A stretch of 64,000 bases of DNA from Coenobita brevimanus (GCA_032717465.1 CM064713.1:15138203-15202202); one strand, 5' to 3'. Shown: positions 42,733 through 53,889, counted from the first letter of the stretch. Made by a program: numbers and translations. The notes: a model not told the origin generated them from the letters alone.

Positions 42733-42740
42733 TTACTAGT
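42733..42740. repeat. Right 8-bp target duplication (TTACTAGT) of hAT-type MITE
   Basis: Identical to 40537-40544. Confidence 0.9.
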
Positions 42741-43009
42741 ACTTCTTCCTTACCAGTTTATTTCTTTACCTGTTACGTTAATATGTTCTTGTACGATTAT
42801 TCTTGAATCCTAAGTCCATAATAAAACGGTATAAATTGTATACAGGAAATCTTAAAATGCAGTATACAAAATAAATTACTAAGAAAAAGCTGCTACGAAA
42901 TCTCCTCGAGAATGTGGTCTCAAAATGTGTTTGAAGCTGAAGCTCACCCGAGTCGAGTAGAAGTGGACTGTAACGGAGGCAGATACAGACTGAGGCAGGG
43001 GAAAAATAT

Positions 43010-43540
43010 GACAGGGAAGGGGGTAGGGGATCTGAGGGTAGGAGAAGGGGTGGTGAGAAGGTGAGGGAGAGAGGGAGGAAGGAGGGAGAAACAGGAAGGT
43101 GTGGGAGGGACTGAGAAAGGAGGGTGGGGAGTGGTGGAGAAGAGAGGGTGGGGGAGGGACTGAGGAAAGAGGTTTGGAAAGGGACTGAGGAAGGAGGGTT
43201 CGGGAGGGGTTTAGTAGGGAGGGTTGGGGAGGGGTTTAGGAGGGAGAGTTGGGGAGGTGTTGAGGAAGGAGGGTTGGGGAGGGGTTGAGGAAGGAGGGTT
43301 GAGAAGGGGTTGGAAAAGGAGGGTTGGGGAGGGGTTTAGTTTGGAGGGTTGGGGAGGGGTTTAGTAGGGAGGGTTGGGGAGGGGTTGAGGAAGGAGGGTT
43401 GAGAAGGGGTTGGGAAAGGAGGGTTGGGGAAGGGTTGAGGAAGAAGGGTTGGAGAAGGGTTGAGCAAGGAGGGATGGGGAGGGGTTGAGGAAGGAGGGTT
43501 GGGGAGGGGTTGACGAAGGAATGTTGGCAAGGGATTAAGG
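43010..43540. repeat. G-rich minisatellite, about 26-bp unit
   Basis: The core unit AGGAGGGTTGGGGAGGGGTT plus GAGGA is repeated many times with variants such as GTTTAGTAGGGA and AGTTGGGGAGGTG. The plus strand is nearly all purine plus T, with frequent runs of three or four G, so quadruplex formation is plausible. Pro/Ser/Leu-rich minus-strand frames here are artefacts. Confidence 0.9.
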
Positions 43541-43734
43541 GGTGTGACTGGGGGGCAGCATGGAGCAACACACACAAAAAAATGGGGGGGGGGGAGTCAT
43601 GCATAGATAAGAAGCCGTCCATCGATTGTGTTGTGCCATCACCTACGTCAGGTGATACACACGCAAAAAACTGCAGTAAAGCGGGAGATCTTAGGACAGT
43701 ATATTTATCGTAGAATATCTTTGTGGAAGATTGG

Positions 43735-44040
43735 GACGCCAACCATCCACTCACGTTTTAGTGACTACACTGAATGACAGCCACATAGTTCCCTGTAACC
43801 CAGACCACCAGTAATACGTTAAGCGATAACCATAGAACCAAATGGACGCCTGGGAGTTTAGTGGATTGAGGCGTTCCAATTGACTATTGCCCGGACGTCC
43901 AGGGCATGGATGGAATTTACTCACATCATGCCATTCAGTGGCGGCGACTGGTTGCCTTTGCATTAAATGTAAAGACCAAGAAGCTTGGCATTGGTCACCT
44001 ATTAGACTTCTGATGGGACAAAATAAAGCTTTGATAATAG
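43735..44040 (+). repeat. Diverged R3-like copy
   Basis: The order of blocks follows R3: ACCATCCACTCAC, GACTACACTGAATGACAGCCA, GATAACCATAGAACCAAAT, GACGCCTGGGAGTTTAGTGG, TGGATGGAATTTACTC and ATGCCATTCAGTGG. Divergence is much higher than among the three good copies. Confidence 0.6.
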
Positions 44041-44454
44041 ATAAGTAGATAGGGAGATAGACAGGGAGCATTCTCGTAAACTTAGGGGCTTTATAGCAAC
44101 TCCTTCCTTATCTATTGTAATAAAGTAACGATTCGGTTTAAGCAGAAAGCTACTATACCAATTCACTTGTTCTTTGTCGTAGTTTATTTTCATTCTTTAG
44201 TAATTTGTTATATTGTACAATATAAATCGATTTTGTCCCACTGATTTTACTTATCCTTTTTTTTTCCTTTTTTTTTTTTTTTTTTCAGGTCCATTCCGCG
44301 TCACCGACGCGTTTTTCTTGCTTGAGCATAATGGCTGAGACTTAATGACACTCACTCAACTCTATCCAAATTTATTGTTCGTGGGCACCCGTGCTGGCTT
44401 TAGTTCTTTGTTGGAAAGCAAGAGAAACAAGGAATTAAATAATGATGAAGGAAG
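44041..44454. other. Unrecognised sequence with pyrimidine tract
   Basis: A T-rich tract at 44258-44286 ends in CAG. No supported gene is seen. Confidence 0.4.
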
Positions 44455-44940
44455 CTTAACTTAGCCTAACGAAACAACCTAATCTTACCTGACCAATTCT
44501 AACCTAATGTAACTTAGTTGAACGTAACTTATCCTAATCTAATCGAATCTTACAGTGGCGGCTGAAGAGTCACACTATCGTGACCATGAAATAGGATACA
44601 AAAACCCACACTGGCAGACGAAAAAAGATGTATTCCAAACAGTTTCGGCGACAGCTGTCGCCCTCTTCAGTGGATCTACAGACCAAGTCTGTAGATCCAC
44701 TGAAGAGGGCGACAGCTGTCGCCGAAACTGTTTGGAATACATCTTTTTTCGTCTGCCAGTCTGGGTATTTGTATCCTGATCTTACAGTCTTATATAACCC
44801 ATCATAATCTAATCTAACCCAACCTAACAGTCTAATGTAAACCCCTCCTCATCTAATCTAACTTAGGATTACATAAGTTAACTTAGTTTAACATAATCTA
44901 AAACTTAGTTTGGTTATAAATGAGTAAGCTTTAGTAAGTC
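44455..44940. repeat. Degenerate CCTAA/TAACCT pentamer region (telomere-like)
   Basis: Words such as CCTAA, AACCTAAT, TAATCTAACC and TTAGTTTAAC are dense on both sides of the palindromic insertion (44455-44546 and 44788-44900). The arthropod telomere repeat is TTAGG (complement CCTAA), but no perfect tandem run is present, so this is at most a decayed interstitial array. Confidence 0.5.
44547..44787. mobile_element. Palindromic insertion with 9-bp target duplication
   Basis: ATCTTACAG occurs at 44547-44555 and 44779-44787 and brackets a 223-bp insertion. The insertion has a 37-bp lead (44556-44592) and a near-perfect inverted repeat with 91-nt arms, 44593-44683 and 44687-44777, and a 3-nt loop (CAA). 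Only about two mismatches are visible. CTGAAGA followed by a stem and GAAA occurs at 44562-44591 and 44700-44728, an arrangement resembling the hammerhead ribozyme core. Penelope-like and retrozyme elements carry such motifs; assignment here is a hypothesis. Confidence 0.8.
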
Positions 44941-45240
44941 TGTGTCATTACGATCTAGAAATAAAAACGGTTAAAGACAAAAAGTAGGGGGGGGGGACCT
45001 TGGAATAAAAATGAACAGGAATTGCTTTGTACCAAAAAATAAAAAGAAAAATATAAAAGAAAACCAGGAAGAAGAAGAAGAAGAAGATAAAATGGAGAAG
45101 AAAATATTGACAAAGTATTTCTGTAGTAATTTTTGTATGGTGATGCCCAGTCTTAGTGTTAGGAATGGTATACGCATAGATTATTATTATTATTACTTTT
45201 TATTATGAGTATTTTTATTTATTTCTTTGAGAAAAAAAAG

Positions 45241-45905
45241 GCACTGAATGTACAGTGAGGCTGGATGAGGAGGAAATGGAAAATGTGAGTGCGTTTAAGT
45301 ACTTGGGTAGTAGGATGAGTAAGGATGGAAGTTTAGAGGGTGAAGTGCTTGAAAGGGTACAACAGGGAAGAAAGGTTGCTGGCTCTTTGAAAATGGTGAT
45401 ATGGAACAGGGAAGTGAGCATGGAAGTAATGAAGTCACTACGTGACAGTAATGTGATACCATCTCTAACGTATAGAAGTGAAGCTTGGACCTTGTTGGAA
45501 GGACACAAGTCGAGAGTGAAAACAGTGAAAATGAGAAATCTGAGAGGAGCCTGTGGAGTTACATGGAGAGACAGACTGACAAAAGAAAAGTGAAAGAGAG
45601 CTATGGTGTGGATGTGGATGTGAAAGAAAGCGTTAGGAGAGGTACACTGAGGTGGTTTGGCCATGTGGAGAGAATGTAGAGCGAGAGACTAACGAGTAGA
45701 GTGTATGCTTGTGAGGTGTAGGGGGGGAGTGGTAGGGGAAGGCCGAGGATGGAATGGAGGTATGGAATGGAGTAGTGGAGAGGTAAATGAGAGTGGGGTG
45801 TGTGGTCTGGGAGCAAGGCAGTGAAGTGGCATTGGACAGGGCGACATGGAGGCGATTTGTTTGCTGCCACCCCTTATGGGATTAAGGCGTCTGGCAATAG
45901 ATAGA
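45241..45905 (+). mobile_element. 5'-truncated family D LINE
   Basis: It encodes the C-terminal third of family D: TECTVRLDEEEMENVSAFKYLGS, EVLERVQQGRKVAGSLK, SEAWTLLEGHKSRVKTVKM and GACGVTWRDRLT (open at 45255-45593). Stops and frameshifts follow through the GHVERM and GRGRPR blocks. It ends GGCGTCTGGCAATAGATAGACAGATAGAT, the family's 3' end and GATA tail. The truncation point falls at a poly(A)-like stretch (45231-45239). Confidence 0.88.
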
Positions 45906-45934
45906 CAGATAGATTTTTTATTATCGCCGTCGTT

Positions 45935-45944
45935 GCCGTCATCA

Positions 45945-45976
<32 letters not shown>

Positions 45977-46236
45977 TTCACTATTATTATCATTATTATT
46001 ATTATTATTATTATTACTTATTATTATTATTATTATTATTATTTTCATTATTGTTATTATTATCATTATTATTATTATTATAACTATTATTGTTATTATT
46101 ATTATTATTATTATTATCATTATTATTATTATTATCATTATTATTATTATTATCATTATTATTATTATTATCATTATTATTATTATTATCATTATTATTT
46201 TTATTATTATCATTATTATTATTATTATAACTATTA

Positions 46237-46271
<35 letters not shown>

Positions 46272-46273
46272 TC
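45935..46273. repeat. (TTA)n/(ATT)n trinucleotide array
   Basis: About 340 bp of ATT repeat with occasional CATT, TGTT and TAACT interruptions. It directly follows the GATA tail of the LINE fragment. Confidence 0.95.
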
Positions 46274-46404
46274 TTTTTTTTTTTTGCAGCAGTAAGGTGT
46301 AGTGTGCAATATAAACCAGTGAGGGAATGGTGTTAAGAAAACGTCCTCAGCCTTGAATACCACACCCTTAGTAGTATGATCGATCGCTAGAAATATATTA
46401 CAAC

Positions 46405-46410
<6 letters not shown>

Positions 46411-46447
<37 letters not shown>
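46411..46447. repeat. (CT)n microsatellite
   Basis: A short CT tract. A CTGT/CTGTCTGT tract follows at 46500-46537. Confidence 0.9.
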
Positions 46448-46450
<3 letters not shown>

Positions 46451-46570
46451 TAGGCGCATGATCTAACAGAAGAAATATATTGCAACGACCTCTTTCTTTG
46501 TCTCTGTCTCTGTCTGCCTGTCTGTCTGTCTGTCTGTTTATGCGAGAGTAAACAAGAACTGATCAGGTGT

Positions 46571-46632
46571 GAATATTAAAAACTGTATCTATTATTATCT
46601 GTTTTATTAGAGGACTGAACAGAAAAGGGGTT
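46571..46632 (+). repeat. Repeat unit U, copy U0
   Basis: GAATATTAAAAACTGTATCT...GAGGACTGAACAGAAAAGGGG. Four more copies lie at 51151-51211, 51267-51327, 51628-51686 and 51958-52018, each followed by a GT tract. U0 is separated from the others by LINE B3. Confidence 0.9.
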
Positions 46633-46641
46633 AGTGTGTGT

Positions 46642-49600
46642 GTTCTTACCTAATTGTTCTTACCTAATTGTATCTTTACAGGAATGAGTCAAGCTCGTAC
46701 TGTCCCGTGTCTTAAACCATATTTATCGTACATATCCGTAAATTTGTGAATTGTTTTGGTAAACACTATTTCATTCGGTAGTGCATTCCATTGATCAATT
46801 GCTCTGTTTGGGAAACTGAATTTCCTTACGTCATTATCACCTCTCTTCTTATGCAGTTTTTTGCAGTGTCCTCTTGCTGATGCTTCTCCATATGTTAAGT
46901 AATCATTTATGTCTATTTTCTCCTTCCCTGATATGCACTTATATAGATTATCATGTCACCTCTTTTCCTTCTCTCCTGTAGTGTTGGTAGATTCAGTTTA
47001 TTTAGTCTTTCTTCATAGCTTAGGTCCCTTAAGCTTGGTATCCATCTTGTAGCGGCCCATTGAACTTTTTCAATCTTGTCTATGTGTTTTTTGAGATGAG
47101 GACTCCAGACTACTGATGCATATTCCAGGGTTGGTCTAATGAATGATGTTATTATCCTTCTTAGCATGTCTTCATTTATTTATGTGAATGCTATTCTCAT
47201 ATTTGCAAGCAGTGTATACATGTTCCGTACCTTCTTGCTGATGTGGTCAGCCGGAGATAGTCTGTTATTGATAATCACACCTAGGTCTTTTTCTCTTTCT
47301 GATGTGTATAGGGTTTTATTTCCTAACTTATAATCCCAATCAGGTCTTTTTCCACTTTTACCAAACTTGATTACATGACATTTGTCCACATTGAATTCCA
47401 TTTGCCATGTACTACTCCATTCATGAAGTTTATTTAATTCTTCTTGTAGCTCTTTACAAGAGTCTGTGTTAGTAATTCTCCTTTGTATTTTTGCATCATC
47501 TGCAAACATATTCAGATAGCTTTCATTTCCAGTGTTACTGTTTATATCATTTATATACACTAAAAACATGATTGGTGCCAGCACTGAGCCCTGTGGTACT
47601 CCACTAGTCACTTCTTTCCATGATGAGTAGTTTCCTCTTAGTACTGTTCTCATTTCTCTTTTTATGAGAAAGTCTTGCATCCAACAAAACAGTTTGCCTC
47701 GAATTCCTCCTTGATGGTACAGTTTCCATAAAAGTCTTTGGTGTGGTACTGTGTCAAAAGCTTTCTTGAAATCTAAATAGATCCTGTCCACCCATCCTTC
47801 TCTTTCCTGTATTGTGTTTGTTACTCTGTCATAGTAGCTCAACAGATTAGTAACACATGATTTTCCTTTTCTGAAACCAAACTGTCTTTCTGTTATCATA
47901 CTGTGTTCTTCTAGATGATTTACCCAAGCTTTTCTTATAAGCTTTTCTAATACCTTGCTTACAACACTGGTCAGTGATACTGGTCGGTAGTTGAGTGGAT
48001 TTTGTCTATTTCCTTTCTTGAATAAGGGGACAATATTTGCTTTTTTCCAAATATCAGGTAGTTTACCTTGAGTCAAAGATTTATTGAAAATTAAAAATAA
48101 TGGTTTACTTATCTCCTTTGCATATTCTCGTAGTACCCAACATGAAATTTCATCAGGACCACTTGCTTTTCCTCTGTCTAATCTACTTAACTCCTCCTGT
48201 ATTACTTTTTCTGCTATTTGTATATCTGGTAGTATGAGTGGACATGCATGTTCCACATAGTCCCTCTCAGAATTTTTTTCTTCTGTAAAAGCTAATTGGA
48301 AATTCTTATTTAGTGCTTCACAAATATCTTTCTCTTGTGTATAAGTGATTCCCTCGTCTGTAATGGATTATATTATATCTTTTACCTTGGTTTTGCTTCT
48401 GATGTAGCTGTAAAACAGCTTTGGTTGATCACTACTTTTATTTATTATATCCTTCTCAAACTGTTTTTGGGCTTCCCTCCTTATTCTTGTATAATCGTTT
48501 CTTGCCTGTTTGTAATTATTATACGCCCTTTCACTATTGTGTCTTCTGTATCTATTCCACAACAAATCTCTTCTTTCTTTTGATTGTTTACATTCTGTAT
48601 TGAACCATTTCTGTATTTTCTTATCTGCTTCTTTGTGCTGTGGGATGTACTTCTGGACTCCTATATCATAAAATTCACAGAATTTTTTATATACAGCATT
48701 TAAATCTTGTCCTCTAAGCTCATTTTCCCAATCAACTTCTAAGAAATACTTCTTTAGGTCTTGATAATTTCCCTTTTTATAGTTTAGGATCTTTTTGTAA
48801 CTGTCATTGCTGTTAACTATGTCATATGCTATCCTGAAGTTATAATTTAGTACTGCATGATCGCTTTTGCCGAGTGGAGGGTGATATATTAAACTGTCAA
48901 TATCATTTTCTTGCCTAGTGAATATTAGATCTAGCATTGAAGGTACATCAAGTCCTCTTTTTCTGGTGGTTTCCCTCACATGTTGCGTTAGGAAAAACTC
49001 TTGCACGAGATCCAGGAGCTTTTGGTCCCAACAGCTTTCTTGGCTAATTATATCTAGAGTATTCCAATTTATATTTGTATTAAAATCCCCAGTTAGTATA
49101 ATTCTTTCCGATTTCTCTTCCATTTTATGTAGTAATGATCTTAAACTCTGAATTGTACTCTCTGCCAGGTCATCATATTCATCTCTTTCCCATGTGTTTG
49201 ATCTGGGTGGCATGTACAAATTGGCTACAATTACTTTACCTTCAGATGTGTTGATCTCTACTGCAATCAGTTCTACTTGTGATGGTATATCTAGTTTTAT
49301 TTCATTGACTTTTAGATTTTTCTTAGTTAATATTATAATTCCTCCTCCTTTTTTTAAATTTCTGCCTCTTCTCCATATATTATATTCCTCTAAGTTTAGT
49401 ATGTCATTGGATATCCTTGATGTTAATTTTGTTTCAGTCAGGCATATTATTTGTAGTTCATTTTCTCTGACATAATCATTCATCTCTAGTAATTTAGATA
49501 CCATTCCATCCACATTTGAGTACATCAACTTTATCATCTTGTTTATATACTTGTTATGACATGGTTTTACTACCTTCCTATTCCATCCTGTTTGTGTACC

Positions 49601-50856
49601 ACTTTCGTACCTGCAATCCTATTACTTTGTAAAAAAAAATTCTTCTTCTCCTCTTCTGATCTTCCCTCATTTTTTGTTTTTGCTTCCTCCCTTTTCTCTT
49701 TCAGTAATTCCAGTTCCTCTTGTGTTAGACATCTTTTTATCCATACATTTTTGAACTCCTCTTTTTTTTTCCATAAGATTCTTTGCATTTTTTAGTATCT
49801 CTTCCACAGTGTTTACACTCTGGAAAGTCACCTTTAGAGGTCTTGTCCTGCTTTTCTCGTATTTCCCTAACCTTTTGTGTTCCTCTATGTCTTTACTACA
49901 GATTTCCTCTGATATTTCTTTCAGTAAGCTCATTACATTTGCCATCTGCTTTTTGTCTCTTGTGATCTTATTTTTTACTTCTTCCTCTTCTATACCAGTG
50001 ATTACTATAGATTTGTTTATATCTACTGAATCTCTGACTAACTTTGGATTGTTTTGGATTATTCTTTTCACTTCCTGTTTAATGCTTTTTTCCTCCACCC
50101 TTGTTTCTCAGTCTTTCTTTACTTTCACCATTTCAGCATACGTGGTTTCCACATCATTTCTGTAGCTTTGCACAGCTTCATTCACCTGTGTTATCTTCTC
50201 CTCAATATCACTGCTCTGGTCTATAAGACTGCTTACTTGCCTAATTGTCTCTGTGTCATTTTTGAACTCTTCCATAACACTCTCGTGATTGACTTATGTA
50301 CTTGCCATTTCACTCATTTTCTTCCTAAGTGTACTCAATTCCACTGTTCGTTCACTGATGGTTGTGTCTTTCTCGTTGGCTTCCCTTCCTAGTTTTTCTA
50401 TTTCTTCCTTTTGCAAGTGCATCTGCTTCTTTATTTCATCAATTTCATTTTTGAAAGCCATTTCTAGTTTGTGTACACGTTCAACCAGTCTTTTGTGTGT
50501 CTCCACTTCAACCAGTTCTTGGTAGAAATCATCCCTTTATCCCTTTTCTTTTCCAAATTTGCTTTACTAAAGTATGTATCCATTTTGCAATACTAAAAGT
50601 ACAGAGTATGTACTTACATTCCCCGTGCTGCTGTAGTCTAAACAAACCTCAGATGACTGAGCGCATTCTTTCGTCTTGGTTCTCTTTTCTGTTTGAACAA
50701 GTCTTGTTTAAACTTTTTTTTTTTTCTTTTTAATAATGAAAAATCATGTAGTCTAACCTGGTACAAAGCTTGACTCATACAAAGATACTAATTTAGGTAA
50801 TGCCACTGGCCGTGTTGGTTCGGTACGGAGCTCCGATGTCGCACGTCTGCCTCGAT
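46642..50856 (-). mobile_element. Family B LINE (CR1/L2 group), copy B3
   Basis: Minus-strand element with two 3' terminal GTTCTTACCTAATT units (46642-46669) and a leader ending near 50856. It lies inside a GT tract between repeat unit U0 and SINE2a. Inverted repeats near the ends are at 46656-46699 and 50761-50804. The uninterrupted paralogue of its insertion site is visible at 51300-51350, where unit U2 runs through GT repeat straight into SINE2b. Confidence 0.92.
46688..50583 (-). pseudogene. LINE B3 polyprotein (broken)
   Basis: Homologous to the intact B2 protein. Open pieces: 50294-50506 and 49667-50098 (coiled coil), 49570-49788, 48368-49537 (endonuclease, with ILTGDFNTNINW and GKSDHAVLNY), 47180-48256 (RT, with SGVPQGSVLAP and MFADDAKIQ) and 46913-47167 (C-terminus). 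Lesions include a small deletion near the N-terminus (around 50535), a frameshift at a T run near 49762, a stop at 48366-48368 and frameshifts near 47175 and 46947. The catalytic residues are intact, so inactivation seems recent. Confidence 0.9.
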
Positions 50857-51112
50857 TGTGTAATTCACCGGGTCGGTCAGGATCACTTGATGGTCGTGAT
50901 CGTCGGCTTTTACCCTCCCGGAAGGGAGCTGAGAGCTCATATAGTCCGATCTAAGGGCAAGGCTGTGACCTTCACACACGCACACACCCCTCCCCTTGCT
51001 CAAGGGGGACAGTAACCACCCACTTCGTCAGTGAAACTTTTCGCAACCTGAGCGAGGCATGAACTCCCGTCCACCAGTTGGCAGGCGAGAGCGTTACCAC
51101 TGCACCAGCGAG
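50857..51112 (-). mobile_element. tRNA-derived SINE2, copy a
   Basis: Read on the minus strand it begins CTCGCTGGTGCAGTGGTAAC. The A-box TGGTGCAGTGG (51097-51107) matches the consensus. The following CTCTCGCCTGCCAACTGG recalls tRNA-Gly(GCC), and a B-box-like GAGTTCATGCC follows. The body continues to GAATTACAC at 50857 and abuts LINE B3. Confidence 0.8.
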
Positions 51113-51154
<42 letters not shown>

Positions 51155-51209
51155 ATTAAAAACTGAATCTCTTATTATCTGTGTTATTAGAGGACTGAAC
51201 AGAAAAGGG

Positions 51210-51269
<60 letters not shown>

Positions 51270-51343
51270 ATTAAAAACTGAATCTCTTATTATCTGTGTT
51301 ATTAGAGGACTGAACAGAAAAGGGGTTTGTGTGTGTGTGTGTG
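51113..51343. repeat. GT tracts and units U1, U2
   Basis: GT tracts at 51115-51150, 51212-51266 and 51326-51343 separate units U1 (51151-51211) and U2 (51267-51327). The two units are nearly identical. Confidence 0.9.
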
Positions 51344-51596
51344 TAATTCACTGGGTCGGTCAGGATCACTTGATGGTCGTGATGGTCAGCTTTTACCCTC
51401 CCGGAAGGGAGCTGAGAGCTCATATAGTCCGATCTAAGGGCAAGGCTGTGACCTTCACACACGCACACACCCGTCCCCTTGCTCAAGGGGGGCAGTAACC
51501 ACCCACTTCGTCAGCGAAACTTTTCGCAACCTGAGCGAGGCGCGAACTCCCGTCCACCAGTTGGCAAGCGGGAACGTTACCACTGCACCAGCGAGC
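51344..51596 (-). mobile_element. tRNA-derived SINE2, copy b
   Basis: About 96% similar to copy a by eye, in the same orientation, with the same A-box TGGTGCAGTGG. GT tracts flank it on both sides. It seems to belong to a duplicated block U-GT-SINE2-GT rather than to an independent insertion. Confidence 0.82.
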
Positions 51597-52097
<501 letters not shown>

Positions 52098-52198
52098 TTA
52101 ACCCTTGTATCCGGTGATGGTTTTTAATATATTCTCGTCACTTCCACACAGGTCTGTCCAACTTAGGGAAGCCTCTCATAATGAAGGGGTTAATGAAG

Positions 52199-52305
52199 GC
52201 CACAGGGATATGTAATGTTTCCAATCAGAATATTATTATCTCCTCTAGCTAAGTAAAATCTTTTGTAGGAAGTAAGTATAAAGTTGAAAAAAATGCATCA
52301 CTGGA
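52199..52305 (+). repeat. Direct repeat flanking element E, left copy
   Basis: It contains ACAGGGATATGTAATGTTTCC, CTCCTCTAGCTAAGTA and GAAAAAAATGCATCACTGGA. The diverged right copy is at 56613-56705 (GCTAATGTTTCCAG, CTCCTAAACTAAGTA, GGAAAAAATGCGTCACTGGA). The two bracket LINE E. Confidence 0.7.
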
Positions 52306-53318
52306 GAGAGTCCAGGAATCAATGATTAGAGAAAGAGCGAACATTGATGAGAAGTAGTTTGGGTTTATGCCAGGCAAAGGAACCACTGATGCCATATTCT
52401 TTGCTCGACATCCTTAGAAAAATATATATAGGAAAGATAAGGGATCTCTACTTTATTTTTGTTGACATGGAGAAAACGTTTGACGGCGTCCCTAGGGAGG
52501 TGGTGAAATGGGCAATGAGAGAGTTAGGGATCAAGGAGTGGCTGGTTAGGGTGGTTATGACTATGTATGTGGGTGCTCACAATTAGGTAAGAGTGAATGG
52601 AGATTTGAGTGATGAGTTTTCTGTGAATGTCGGTGTGCATCGGGGGTCAGTTTTGAGCCCTTTGTTGTTTATTATTGTACTTGAAGCCCTCTCACGCGAC
52701 TTCAGAAATGGACTCCCGTGGGAGATGTTGTATGTCAATGATCTGGTGTTGACTGCAGAGAATGAAAGGGAGACGGAGGAAAGATTTAGGAAATGAAGAG
52801 ATGGTATGGGGCACAAGGGCCTAAAAGTAAATGGAGGTAAAACAAAATTGAAAGGGCTGGTGACGGTACTGTCCAAAAAGAGGGATAGTGGCCATGTGCT
52901 ATTTGCCACATGCGCGTGGAAAGTAATTCCATCTTCTGCAATGTCTGTGATAAGTGGGTGCATAAGAGGTGTAGTGGTATTAGAGGTAGACTGCGCGATA
53001 ATGTTGATTTCATGTGTTCAGTTTGTCGGAGAAAGCATGTGGAAATTGTTAGGCATGAAAGGATTGATCTTGCTTGTGAGTCTCTCTTGTGTGCAGAAGA
53101 GTTTTGTTATTTGGGAGACATGTTAAGTACTGGAGGTGGGGCTGGAGCTAGCTATGTGGCTTGAGTGGGGAGTGTTTGGAAAAAGATCAGGGAGATGTTG
53201 CCTCACTTGACATCGAGTGACCTCTCCCTCCATGCTAAAGGATCTTTGTATGTGACGTATGTTAGGAGTGTAATGAGACCTGGACAGTAAAGAAGATGGA
53301 TATTTACAGGCTCAAACA
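52300..53318 (+). mobile_element. RTE-like LINE E with internal zinc finger, left part
   Basis: A degenerate RT fragment followed by a zinc-finger segment; it continues at 56258 after the inserted TIR element. Its RT and C-terminal style (YRDxLPWE, CGVC...VHKRCSG) differ from families A, B and D. Confidence 0.8.
52300..53318 (+). pseudogene. RT and PHD-like finger of LINE E (broken)
   Basis: RT blocks: FGFMPGKGTTDAIF (about 52350), LYFIFVDMEKTFDGVPREVV (52447-52505), VRVNGDLSDEFSVNVGVHRG, SVLSPLLFIIVLEALSRDF and LPWEMLYVNDLVLTAEN. The catalytic box reads YVND where relatives have YADD, so this copy has lost a catalytic aspartate. A finger follows in the frame of 52910-53164: SNSIFCNVCDKWVHKRCSGIR, then FMCSVCRRKH, a PHD/ring-like C4HC pattern with its first cysteines in another frame (LFATCAWKV). 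It continues FCYLGDMLSTGGGAG. Several stops and frameshifts make it inactive. Confidence 0.8.
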
Positions 53319-53320
53319 TA
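53319..53320. repeat. TA target duplication (left) of the TIR element
   Basis: TA at 53319-53320 and at 56256-56257 directly flank the inverted repeats, as in Tc1/mariner insertions. Confidence 0.75.
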
Positions 53321-53343
53321 CAATCATAAGAAAAACTATCGTT

Positions 53344-53889
53344 CCTCCCAGGAATGTTCGATGCGAAACGGACGTTAGCTGGGGTATGTGGCCGGGTCCT
53401 TACTGTTCGTCCCTCCCCTATCTACTGTTGACTTATCACAATCCCATTACAAGAGTTGGAATAATGCGCATGAATGAGCCATATGGCGGGGAAATACATA
53501 GGACGTGTTTGCGTTACCCTGAGATTAATAATGAAACTCAGCACATTTATTATTTTCCTACTGTTTAACACTTATTATTTATAGAATACAACAAATAAAT
53601 TATTTTTAAGGGAATTAAATCTTTATTGGGCATCAGCTGTTTTTTTTTTTTTTTTTTTAATGATAGTCTAGCAGGGGTGCACGAGTTCATTCGTTTGCTT
53701 TAGATGGGTGGTTAAATGCTTCAGATGGATGCTTCAGACGTATAGAGGCAGTTTTGGAAGAAGGGGCTGGGTATACAAAATATTAAACCAATGAAACTGA
53801 ACACGTATTATTATTTTCCTTCTACTCAACATTTATTATATGTAGAAGCAATACGTATCATTATCACACTGAAATTTAATAACTTGGCT
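53344..53889. other. Interior of the TIR element, left side
   Basis: AT-rich sequence with a T run at 53640-53658. Two similar stretches (AATGAAACTCAGCACATTTATTATT near 53530 and AATGAAACTGAACACGTATTATTATT near 53790) form an internal direct repeat. No ORF is recognised. Confidence 0.55.

Noticed and set aside
43236..43754. Pro/Ser/Leu-rich repeat protein on the minus strand
   Set aside because: Follows the 26-bp minisatellite exactly; similar repeats appear in another frame.
44287..44345. Possible exon after a T-rich tract ending in CAG
   Set aside because: The T run looks like simple sequence, the open segment is under 20 codons, and there is no partner exon.
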